Of a stretch of 11,130 nucleotides of DNA, positions 1 through 4,762 are shown piece by piece. The position numbers and the translations under genes are program-made. The notes beneath the pieces were generated by a model. It had not been told where the DNA came from. It saw nothing but the letters and a program-made list of their open reading frames with translations, and searched no databases. Each line of letters begins with the position of its first letter. Position 1 is the first letter of the stretch. The stretch is from positions 1 through 11,130 of the forward strand of contig JACRTZ010000182.1 in assembly GCA_014304965.1 (NCBI GenBank). Reading direction: 5' to 3'. This DNA is from Vulcanimicrobiota bacterium (GTDB lineage Bacteria > Vulcanimicrobiota > Vulcanimicrobiia > Vulcanimicrobiales > Vulcanimicrobiaceae).

Positions 1-134
1 CGCTCGTTGTACTCTTTGCAAAACGCCATGATGTTGAGCGAGTACGGTCCCAGCGCCGGGCCGACCGGCGGGGCCGGGGTGGCCTTACCGGCTTGCAATT
101 GCAAGCCGATCGTTCCAACGACTTTCTTAGCCAT
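1..134 (-). CDS. rplK: 50S ribosomal protein L11, N-terminal part (runs off left edge)
   Basis: The first 44 residues are visible, starting MAKKVVGTIGLQLQAGKATP and continuing with the proline-rich APPVGPALG linker and an NIMAFCKEYNE helix. This is the L11 N-terminal domain, which binds the GTPase-associated region of 23S rRNA at the L7/L12 stalk base. The ATG at 132-134 is preceded by a good Shine-Dalgarno (AGGAGA, minus strand, ending about 4 nt upstream). The segment usually written GQHGVN or GQQGVN after GPAL reads GPYSLN here, which is a divergent but in-frame variant. In most bacteria rplK directly follows nusG; here two other genes lie between them, and the gene has its own promoter. 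The C-terminal domain is outside the window. Confidence 0.96.
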   Translation of the reverse strand, partial: MAKKVVGTIGLQLQAGKATPAPPVGPALGPYSLNIMAFCKEYNE

Positions 135-148
135 GATCTCCTAGCGAT

Positions 149-160
149 TGCCCGAAGGCA
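149..160 (-). promoter_or_regulatory. Small UUCG-loop hairpin in the rplK leader
   Basis: On the minus strand this reads TGCC-TTCG-GGCA, a 4-bp stem closed by a UUCG tetraloop, about 14 nt upstream of the rplK start codon and just before its Shine-Dalgarno. It may shape the leader or be an L1/L11 autoregulation element, but it is too short to assign a role. Confidence 0.3.
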
Positions 161-214
161 GTCTGCCCCTGGAAACGCGCCGGGCTGGGGTCGGGCGAAC
201 GGCGCAACCTGGGA

Positions 215-243
215 ATCATACACGGTCCGGGAGTCCCAGACAA
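215..243 (-). promoter_or_regulatory. Sigma70-type promoter for rplK
   Basis: On the minus strand, TTGTCT (238-243) and TATGAT (215-220) are separated by exactly 17 bp, a strong match to the housekeeping -35/-10 pattern. It points at rplK, with a predicted start near 207-209 and a leader of about 75 nt. It lies upstream of the yciI start on the opposite strand. It explains how rplK can be expressed although yciI and the membrane gene separate it from nusG. Confidence 0.7.
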
Positions 244-337
244 GCACCTTTTCCGCCCGCCGTGCTACGACGCCCGAGATGCCTCGGTGCCTCGCCGCGG
301 CCAGGAGCTCCCGGAACCCGTCGAGGAAGCGGTTCGA

Positions 338-628
338 GTGAAGTATTTCGCCCTGCTCTACGACGTCGTGGATGATTACGTGGAGCGCCGCGCGGCCTTT
401 CGCGACGAACATCTTGGGCTCGGACGCGAGGCCGTCGCCCGCGGCGAGATCGTCCTCGGCGGCGCGTTCAGCGATCCGGCGGACACGGCTCCGATCGTCT
501 TTCGCTGCGAGGATGCCTCGACGGCCGAAAACTTCGCCCGCAACGATCCGTACGTCAAGAACGGCCTCGTCAAGCAGTGGCGCGCGCGGCCTTGGAACGT
601 GGTTACCGGCACCGCCCACTCGGAGTAA
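338..628 (+). CDS. YciI-family (YCII superfamily) small protein
   Basis: A protein of 96 residues with the ferredoxin-like YCII fold, judged from the pattern KYFALLYDV, then an EHL at residues 24-26, LGGAFSDP at 40-47, and a C-terminal DPYVKNGLVKQWRARPWNVV segment typical of the family. His25 and Asp46 are candidates for the His/Asp pair that gives these proteins a proposed hydrolase or dehalogenase-like active site. No substrate is established for most members. I place the start at GTG 338-340 rather than at an upstream ATG (287). GAGGAA at 323-328 is well spaced from the GTG, and homology begins there. It is the only convincing plus-strand gene in the window. It is divergent from rplK and convergent with the membrane protein gene, so it looks like an insertion into the nusG-rplK region. 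Confidence 0.85.
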   Translation: MKYFALLYDVVDDYVERRAAFRDEHLGLGREAVARGEIVLGGAFSDPADTAPIVFRCEDASTAENFARNDPYVKNGLVKQWRARPWNVVTGTAHSE

Positions 629-645
629 CGAGCGCTCAGCGCAGA

Positions 646-680
646 AAATAACGCCGCCGGATGATTGCTCACCTGGCGGC
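646..680 (-). terminator. Rho-independent terminator-like hairpin between convergent genes
   Basis: An 8-bp stem (653-660 with 673-680, one G-U pair, loop of about 12 nt) is followed on the minus strand by GTTATTTT. It lies just after the stop codon of the membrane protein gene (705) and would end minus-strand transcription coming from nusG and the membrane gene. A poor T-run on the plus side makes it less convincing for yciI. Confidence 0.5.
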
Positions 681-704
681 ATACGATTGGCCTTTAGGGT
701 CTCG

Positions 705-1445
705 CTACGCTAATGCGCCGCCGGAGATGACCGGCACGCCGGCGGTGGCTGCGTGGCGTGCGCGAAGCTGCAAGAACCAGCGTAATTGCGCGAGCGATTG
801 CACGTGTGCGCCCCACACGAATCCGAGGAAGGCGACCGGCAGCAGCACGACGCCGAGCCAGGGCACCATCGCCGCAATTGCCGCTGGGATACCGAAGGCG
901 ATACAAAGCGCGATCGTCACGACGATACTCACGAGGATCAGAAACAGAAAGGTTTCCCAGAACTGTCCCGTCGTCACGTTCCACGAATCTTTGAGCGGCC
1001 GATCAAATGGAACCGGACCATCGGTAGTCGCGTATGCCCAGATCGTTTGCGACAGCTTGACGCCGACCCATATCCCCGGAATTAAGAACGCCATCCCCGC
1101 AATTCCGCTTGCCAAAGCGACCACGATGCCCAATCCCAGCAGCGTGAAAAAGACCCCGACGCTCATGCGGAATGACGGATTGGCCGTGCGCACGACCGCC
1201 GGGAAAATCCAGAAGGCCGCGAGCGCGCCGAACATCTCGGGAATCGAAAACCCGAATGACGCTCCGCTCATGGTCGTGCCGGTGGTGACGCCCGAGACAG
1301 ACGTCGTCGTCGCCGGGACGCTCGGCAAAAACGGAAGCAACAAGCCGCCGATCGCACACAAAATCGCCATCACGACGTATACCCGCTGACGCGAGCGGAG
1401 CAACGGTAGCGCGTCTTTGAACGCGCTGGAAATGATTTCGCCCAC
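705..1445 (-). CDS. Six-helix integral membrane protein, GPDPase-membrane-domain-like
   Basis: A 246-residue hydrophobic protein with likely membrane segments near residues 22-40, 69-86, 96-114, 117-139, 163-188 and 192-212. The loop between helices 2 and 3 and a Ser/Thr/Gly-rich stretch (41-66) are polar. The segment IPGIWVGVKLSQ (122-133) followed by LKDSWNVTTGQFWETF (151-166) resembles the IPGI...SW-LT-G-FW signature of the glycerophosphodiesterase membrane-domain / DUF7847-like group. That family has no defined biochemical role. The start is GTG 1443-1445, with a strong GAGGAGG Shine-Dalgarno 5 nt upstream. The gene follows nusG by 65 nt on the same strand without a clear terminator between them, so it may be read through from the secE-nusG transcript. 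Assignment to a membrane protein is firm; the family link is by motif memory only. Confidence 0.8.
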   Translation of the reverse strand: MGEIISSAFKDALPLLRSRQRVYVVMAILCAIGGLLLPFLPSVPATTTSVSGVTTGTTMSGASFGFSIPEMFGALAAFWIFPAVVRTANPSFRMSVGVFFTLLGLGIVVALASGIAGMAFLIPGIWVGVKLSQTIWAYATTDGPVPFDRPLKDSWNVTTGQFWETFLFLILVSIVVTIALCIAFGIPAAIAAMVPWLGVVLLPVAFLGFVWGAHVQSLAQLRWFLQLRARHAATAGVPVISGGALA

Positions 1446-1446
1446 G

Positions 1447-1470
1447 GCAACCTCCTCGAAGAGTGGTTGC
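1447..1470 (-). promoter_or_regulatory. Hairpin that buries the Shine-Dalgarno of the membrane protein gene
   Basis: On the minus strand GCAACC (1465-1470) pairs with GGTTGC (1447-1452), and inside it CTC-TTC-GAG can form a further small stem. The GAGGAGG Shine-Dalgarno of the GTG start at 1445 lies inside this structure. This would lower initiation unless the structure is melted, for example by a ribosome or a factor. It could be chance. Confidence 0.35.
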
Positions 1471-1510
1471 TTGGCCCTACGTCGGCGCTTGCTTGCTTAC
1501 CTGCGCCCTG

Positions 1511-2203
1511 CTAAACCTTTTCGATCTGGTAGAACTCGAGCTCGACGGGCGTTTCGCGGCCGAAGATCGAGATGAGTGCTCGAACCTTTTCTTTTTCGGG
1601 CTGGATCTCGTCCACGATGCCGGTGAAGTCGAAGAACGGGCCGCTGGTGACTTTGACCCGGTCGCCCTTGGCGAAGTCGATCTTGAGCTTGGGCGTCTCG
1701 ATGCCCATCTGCTTGAGAATCGTTTTGACTTCTTTGTCTTGCAACGGCACGGGCTTTTCGCCCGATCCCGGCGAGCCGACGAAGCCCGTGACGCCCGAGG
1801 TATTCCGCACGACGTACCAGGACGAGTCGTCCATGTCCATCTCGACGAGCACGTAACCCGGAAACACTTTTTTCGGCGTGATCTTGCGCTTGCCGTCCTT
1901 GAACTCGACTTCATCTTCCATCGGAACGAGCACGCGAAAAATCTTATCCTGCATGTTCATCGAATGGATGCGGCGCTCGAGATTCGCCTTGACTTTATTT
2001 TCGTAACCCGAATACGTGTGGATCACGTACCAGCGGCGGCGCTCGTCTTTCTTGGACGGCGCGGTCGGCGGCGGGGCCGGCGCTTCGGCCGCGGCCTCGA
2101 CGGGTGCGGTGGCCTCCTCGGAAACGGCGACGCCTTGCGGCGTGCCGTCTTCTAGCGGCGCTGCATCTTGCGGCGTTTCGGGTGAAATCAGATCGGTTTC
2201 CAT
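1511..2203 (-). CDS. nusG: Transcription termination/antitermination factor NusG
   Basis: A 230-residue NusG. The NGN domain that binds the RNA polymerase clamp starts at about residue 57 (RWYVIHTYSGYENKVKANLE) and includes KKVFPGYVLVEMDM (111-124), VRNTSGVTGFVG (132-143) and GSGEKPVPL (146-154). The C-terminal KOW domain, which contacts Rho or ribosomal protein S10, covers about 175-230, with GDRVKVTSGPFFDFTGIVDE at 180-199. Residues 1-55 are an acidic, Ala/Pro/Glu-rich, probably disordered extension that short NusGs lack. I chose ATG 2201-2203, two nucleotides after the secE stop, with a modest AAGTGAG upstream. Longer reading in this frame runs through secE and the tRNA-Trp and is not real. 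It is cotranscribed with secE. Confidence 0.97.
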   Translation of the reverse strand: METDLISPETPQDAAPLEDGTPQGVAVSEEATAPVEAAAEAPAPPPTAPSKKDERRRWYVIHTYSGYENKVKANLERRIHSMNMQDKIFRVLVPMEDEVEFKDGKRKITPKKVFPGYVLVEMDMDDSSWYVVRNTSGVTGFVGSPGSGEKPVPLQDKEVKTILKQMGIETPKLKIDFAKGDRVKVTSGPFFDFTGIVDEIQPEKEKVRALISIFGRETPVELEFYQIEKV

Positions 2204-2205
2204 AC

Positions 2206-2430
2206 TCACTTGTAGTGTTGAAGGCCGCCGAATATCCAGCCGAACAATTCGTCGACCGAATACGTGTACAGGCCGATAATCGCGACGAGCGCGATCGTCA
2301 AGATCGTGGCCGACACCCATTCCTGACGAGACGGCCAGGTGACGCGGCGCATCTCGGACACGAGACCGCGAAAAAACGCTTCCGTGCGCGCGGTGCGCTG
2401 CGTTCGTTCCGGTGGCGTTGGCCTGTTCAT
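2206..2430 (-). CDS. secE: Preprotein translocase subunit SecE
   Basis: A 74-residue single-span SecE, the clamp subunit of the SecYEG channel. The amphipathic cytoplasmic helix FFRGLVSEMRRVTWPSRQEW (19-38) carries the hallmark E-x-x-x-V-x-W-P-S/T motif. It is followed by one transmembrane helix (about 40-58, ATILTIALVAIIGLYTYSV). The length is that of the minimal one-helix form, not the three-helix enterobacterial form. ATG at 2428-2430 has GGGGAG about 10 nt upstream. It sits between tRNA-Trp (25 nt away) and nusG (2-nt gap), the common rpmG-trnW-secE-nusG order. Confidence 0.97.
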   Translation of the reverse strand: MNRPTPPERTQRTARTEAFFRGLVSEMRRVTWPSRQEWVSATILTIALVAIIGLYTYSVDELFGWIFGGLQHYK

Positions 2431-2455
2431 CTACGAAATGCTCCCCGAATGAAGT

Positions 2456-2531
2456 TGGCAGGGCGGACAGGACTCGAACCTGCAACCGACGGTTTTGGAG
2501 ACCGCAACTCTACCAATTGAGCTACCGCCCT
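2456..2531 (-). tRNA. trnW: tRNA-Trp (anticodon CCA)
   Basis: A full 76-nt cloverleaf can be drawn. The acceptor stem AGGGCGG/CCGCCCT is perfect, the D stem is GCTC/GAGT, and the anticodon stem GCGGT/ACCGT carries loop CTCCAAA, giving CCA for UGG codons. The T arm is GCAGG-TTCGAGT-CCTGT with a G discriminator. The 3' CCA is encoded (2456-2458). It lies between rpmG and secE on the same strand and must be cut out of their common transcript if no separate promoter is used. Confidence 0.97.
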
Positions 2532-2579
2532 CTGTTCTTTGCCGTCCCTTTTGTGTCATGACTTCGTCGCTACGCGAAG

Positions 2580-2744
2580 CTACTTGGTCTCTCTATGCGA
2601 GCGGTGGCAGCGGCAGAACCGGCAATACTTTTTCAGTTCTAGCCGATCCGTCGTCTTGGATTTGTTCTTTTGCGTGTTGTAGTTGCGGCGCTTGCATTCT
2701 TGGCAAGCCATCACGACCATCACGCGCGTCTCTTTTTTTGCCAT
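2580..2744 (-). CDS. rpmG: 50S ribosomal protein L33, zinc-binding form
   Basis: A 54-residue L33 starting MAKKETRVMVVMACQECKRR, with the standard NYNTQKNKSKTTDRLELKKYC core. Both CxxC pairs are present (CQEC near residues 15-18 and CRFC near 41-44), so this is the C+ form that binds one zinc in the large ribosomal subunit. The zinc-free C- paralogue used by many bacteria under zinc limitation is not seen in this window. ATG 2742-2744 is preceded by GGGAAGGA at short spacing. An upstream in-frame start (2762) adds six residues without homology and was rejected. It is first in the rpmG-trnW-secE-nusG transcript. Confidence 0.96.
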   Translation of the reverse strand: MAKKETRVMVVMACQECKRRNYNTQKNKSKTTDRLELKKYCRFCRCHRSHRETK

Positions 2745-2804
2745 CGTCCTTCCCGGGGCCACAGCGGAACATAAAGAAAACGGACCCGCAGCCCGTCAAA
2801 TGCG

Positions 2805-2834
2805 ATAATACCACACGAGGCCGCCCCCTGGGAA
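2805..2834 (-). promoter_or_regulatory. Candidate promoter for rpmG-trnW-secE-nusG
   Basis: On the minus strand TATTAT (2805-2810) has a TTCCCA (2829-2834) 18 bp upstream; both hexamers match the consensus partly (-35 at four of six positions). A start near 2798 would give a leader of about 55 nt before rpmG. It is the only plausible -10/-35 pair I found in this gap. Confidence 0.45.
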
Positions 2835-3007
2835 GGCCCCCCGTCTCAGGTCGGAGCGCCCGGCGGAGCCTCCCCGACAAAAGCGGCCGGCAGCGTGCTC
2901 ATGATGAGTAAGAAAGATGCCCTTGGGCCGCCCCTCAAGCCAGGTATAGCCGGGCTCCGTTAAGACGCAACGTGCGACGCCTGTCATCATGCGCGGGCCT
3001 GAGAACG
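2835..3007 (-). other. GC-rich intergenic region with nested inverted repeats, no convincing gene
   Basis: Between tRNA-Arg and the rpmG promoter there is no believable protein. A 64-codon minus-strand frame here (2796-2990) lacks a Shine-Dalgarno and any domain. On the minus strand, GGAGCCCGGC (2949-2958) can pair with GCCGGGCGCTCC (2853-2864, 2-nt bulge). Inside it GCGGCC (2926-2931) pairs with GGCCGC (2883-2888), and CTCA-TCA-TGAG forms a small apical hairpin. The outer 3' arm could instead pair in a GTCGG/CCGAC hairpin (2850-2878). This nesting suggests a structured RNA or a tRNA 3' trailer. It does not match the SRP RNA, tmRNA, RNase P RNA or TPP motifs that I know. Confidence 0.35.
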
Positions 3008-3081
3008 TGCGCCCGGGCCGATTCGAACGGCCAGCCTGAGGCTTAGGAGTCCCCCGCTCTATCCAATTGAGCTACGGGCGC
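3008..3081 (-). tRNA. tRNA-Arg (anticodon CCT)
   Basis: A 74-nt cloverleaf reads AGG codons. The acceptor stem GCGCCCG/CGGGCGC is perfect, the D stem GCTC/GAGC is perfect, and the T arm is GGCCG-TTCGAAT-CGGCC with an A discriminator. The anticodon arm GGGGA-CTCCTAA-GCCTC places CCT at 34-36 with T33 and A37. It has a G28-U42 wobble and an A31-G39 mismatch at the top of the loop. CCA is not encoded (CGT follows), unlike the nearby tRNA-Trp, so the 3' end must be added. It lies 12 nt downstream of the GAF-PP2C gene, on the same strand. Confidence 0.92.
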
Positions 3082-3093
3082 GCAACCTGTCCG

Positions 3094-4440
3094 CTAATTT
3101 GACGAACCATTTTGCGCTTCCCGGCGCTTCTCGAATCCGACAGTCAAGACCGCGACGTCGTCGGGTGCTTCGGTTGCGCGCATGGCATCCTGGATTGCGC
3201 CCGCCGGTGTCGTGGATGCGCGGACTGCCGGGTCCGAAATGACGGCCCGCAATTGGTTCATACCGGCGATGAGATCGCGTTCCGCCTCGACCAGCCCGTC
3301 GGTGTACAACACCAGCAGCGAACCGGGTTCGACCGACACGACCGTCGCGTCCGGGTCCGTTTTCGCGCGCATGCCGAGCGGTAAGCCACCGGCTTCGAGC
3401 GCTTTGACCTCGCCCTTTGGATCGAGTAGGTACGGCGGCGGATGCCCCGCATTCGCGAAGGTCAAGGTCAAGCGGACGCAATCGATCACGCCGACGAACG
3501 CGGTGACCATTGAGTCTTCGGCCTCACTTTCGAGAACGCGATCGAGGCTGTGCAGAATCTCACGAGGCGGCGCACCTCCGAGCGCAAGGGCGCGCATCGA
3601 CTGCCGCATTTTTCCCATAAGGACTGCCGCCTGTAATCCGTGCCCGGCGACGTCGCCGATCGAAACCAGCACGCGATCGTCATCCACAGCGAAGGCGTCG
3701 AACCAATCGCCGCCCAGTTCCGATTCGTTTGCGGCCGGGGCGTAGCGTGCGTCGAAGTGCAGCCCGGCCAAATCGGGAAACGACTGAGGAAGCATCGCCT
3801 GCTGGAAGGTTCGAGCCACGAGATGCTCGCGCTCGTAGAGTTTCTCGTGTTGTTCCGCCACCAGCTTCGACGCTGCGCGCAAGTCACGTTCGACGGCCAG
3901 CGCCTTCAGCGACGAGAGGCGCAGTTCCAGCTCGTCCACCACGACGCCGGCCAGAGTTTGCAGAATTTCCTGTTCGCGAGCGCCGAAGGACCGAGGGTCT
4001 CGATCGATCACGCAGAGCGTGCCCAAGTTGAACCCATCCCGCGTCTGCAAAGGCGCGGCTGCGTAGAATTGCAATCCAAACTCTCCCGCCACGAGGGGAT
4101 TGGCTAAGGAGCGCGGGTCGTTGCGCGCGTCTTCGACGATGTACGGCATGTCTTGACAGATCGCGGACGCGCACAGACCGGGATCGCGCGAGATTTCGCT
4201 GACCGCGTCCAGTCCGTGGCGCGATTTGAACCAGATGCGATCTTCATCGACGACCGTCACGAGAGCGATAGGAACGTCGAAAATAGCGGCCGCGAGTTTG
4301 GTTATGCGATCGAAGGAGCCGTCTTGAGGCGTATCGAGGATGTCGTACCGGCGGACTACAGAGAGCCGCTCGACATCGTTCGCCGGAATATGCGATGGGG
4401 CCAGCCTATGCGACACGGGCGCAACCAAAACGGAATACAC
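3094..4440 (-). CDS. GAF domain plus PP2C (SpoIIE/RsbU-type) serine phosphatase
   Basis: A 448-residue soluble signalling protein. After a short lead-in, RRYDILDTPQDGSFDRITKL (30-49) opens a GAF domain (about 43-176) with VDEDRIWFKSRHGL and NLGTLCVIDRDPR. A charged helical linker follows (about 180-212), then a PP2C-type SpoIIE domain (about 215-440). Its metal-site motifs are intact: GGDWFD (243-248), GDVAGHG (262-268), ANAGHPPP (329-336), YTDGLVE (379-385) and PDDVAVL (426-432). Such enzymes dephosphorylate anti-sigma-factor antagonists in partner-switching control of stress sigma factors. No antagonist, anti-sigma or sigma gene is nearby, so its target is unknown. The start is uncertain: GTG 4438-4440 has no clear Shine-Dalgarno, and GTG at codon 9 is an alternative. 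The domain call is firm. Confidence 0.93.
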   Translation of the reverse strand: MYSVLVAPVSHRLAPSHIPANDVERLSVVRRYDILDTPQDGSFDRITKLAAAIFDVPIALVTVVDEDRIWFKSRHGLDAVSEISRDPGLCASAICQDMPYIVEDARNDPRSLANPLVAGEFGLQFYAAAPLQTRDGFNLGTLCVIDRDPRSFGAREQEILQTLAGVVVDELELRLSSLKALAVERDLRAASKLVAEQHEKLYEREHLVARTFQQAMLPQSFPDLAGLHFDARYAPAANESELGGDWFDAFAVDDDRVLVSIGDVAGHGLQAAVLMGKMRQSMRALALGGAPPREILHSLDRVLESEAEDSMVTAFVGVIDCVRLTLTFANAGHPPPYLLDPKGEVKALEAGGLPLGMRAKTDPDATVVSVEPGSLLVLYTDGLVEAERDLIAGMNQLRAVISDPAVRASTTPAGAIQDAMRATEAPDDVAVLTVGFEKRREAQNGSSN

Positions 4441-4560
4441 GACCGGTCATAGGCACGAAAACGTCACATCCACCAGCGCACCCCTTCGTGCGGGGACGAG
4501 CGCAGACCGCTCCGCCCAGGCGTGGGGCTGTTCGTACTTCGCACCACGCGGAATGCGAAA

Positions 4561-4584
4561 CGCCCGACTTTTCCAAGGCGGGCG
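4561..4584 (-). terminator. Terminator-like hairpin after the catabolic operon
   Basis: On the minus strand CGCCCG-C-CTT-GGAA-AAG-T-CGGGCG forms a 9-bp stem with one internal mismatch and a tetraloop, followed by TTTCGCATT. It lies about 180 nt after the last operon gene. The plus side is followed by CTTCTCTTT, so it may work both ways. The T-run is weak. Confidence 0.5.
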
Positions 4585-4692
4585 CTTCTCTTTGCTTAGT
4601 CTTGGACCGAGATCGATGCTGTTTTCAAGCGGTTGGATGCTGGTGCAACGGACTGGTCTCCTCGCCGGCGACCGGCTACGGACTAGGACTGT

Positions 4693-4702
4693 AACGTACG
4701 TT
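4693..4702. repeat. Perfect 10-bp palindrome AACGTACGTT
   Basis: The site AACGTACGTT lies about 60 bp after the last gene of the catabolic operon. It has operator-like symmetry, but no promoter is seen beside it, so a regulatory role is a guess. Confidence 0.25.
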
Positions 4703-4762
4703 CCCACTTTGCGCCCTTCTAGCGGACGAGCGAGCGCGCGGCGCCTCTCAGTACGAAGCGGG

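Larger units (their letters stand above)
4441..4762. other. Intergenic region of about 320 bp without a gene
   Basis: It separates the end of the catabolic operon from the GAF-PP2C gene. Short open frames on both strands show no domain, no Shine-Dalgarno and atypical composition, so I reject them. Contents I can support are a terminator-like hairpin (4561-4584), a perfect 10-bp palindrome AACGTACGTT (4693-4702) and a GC-rich CCCC-GCACGAA-GGGG hairpin near 4480-4495. The GAF-PP2C promoter should lie in the left part, but I see no good -35/-10 pair. Confidence 0.6.

Noticed and set aside
661..1389. Long plus-strand open frame of 242 codons
   Set aside because: It is antisense to the membrane protein, whose hydrophobic segments, GTG start and Shine-Dalgarno are convincing; the plus frame is Thr/Pro/Asn-rich with no domain.
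1463..2155. Plus-strand open frame of 230 codons
   Set aside because: Antisense shadow of nusG caused by high GC content; composition and lack of domains agree.
2204..2485. N-terminal extension of the nusG frame (MQVRVLSALPT...)
   Set aside because: It reads antisense-like junk through secE and the 3' part of tRNA-Trp; the real NusG starts at 2203, right after the secE stop.
2796..2990. Minus-strand 64-residue frame upstream of rpmG
   Set aside because: No Shine-Dalgarno, no domain, and it runs over the candidate promoter and inverted repeats; an 18-codon frame inside it (MSTLPAAFVGEAPPGAPT) is equally unsupported.
2835..3007. SRP RNA, TPP riboswitch or tmRNA upstream of rpmG
   Set aside because: The GGAAGCAGCC-type SRP loop, the full TPP CTGAGA plus second-arm pattern, and a tmRNA tRNA-like end are all absent; a lone CTGAGA occurs by chance.
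4447..4707. Minus-strand 86-residue frame between operon and GAF-PP2C gene
   Set aside because: It spans a terminator-like hairpin, is basic and low in recognisable structure, and has no Shine-Dalgarno or homology that I can name.
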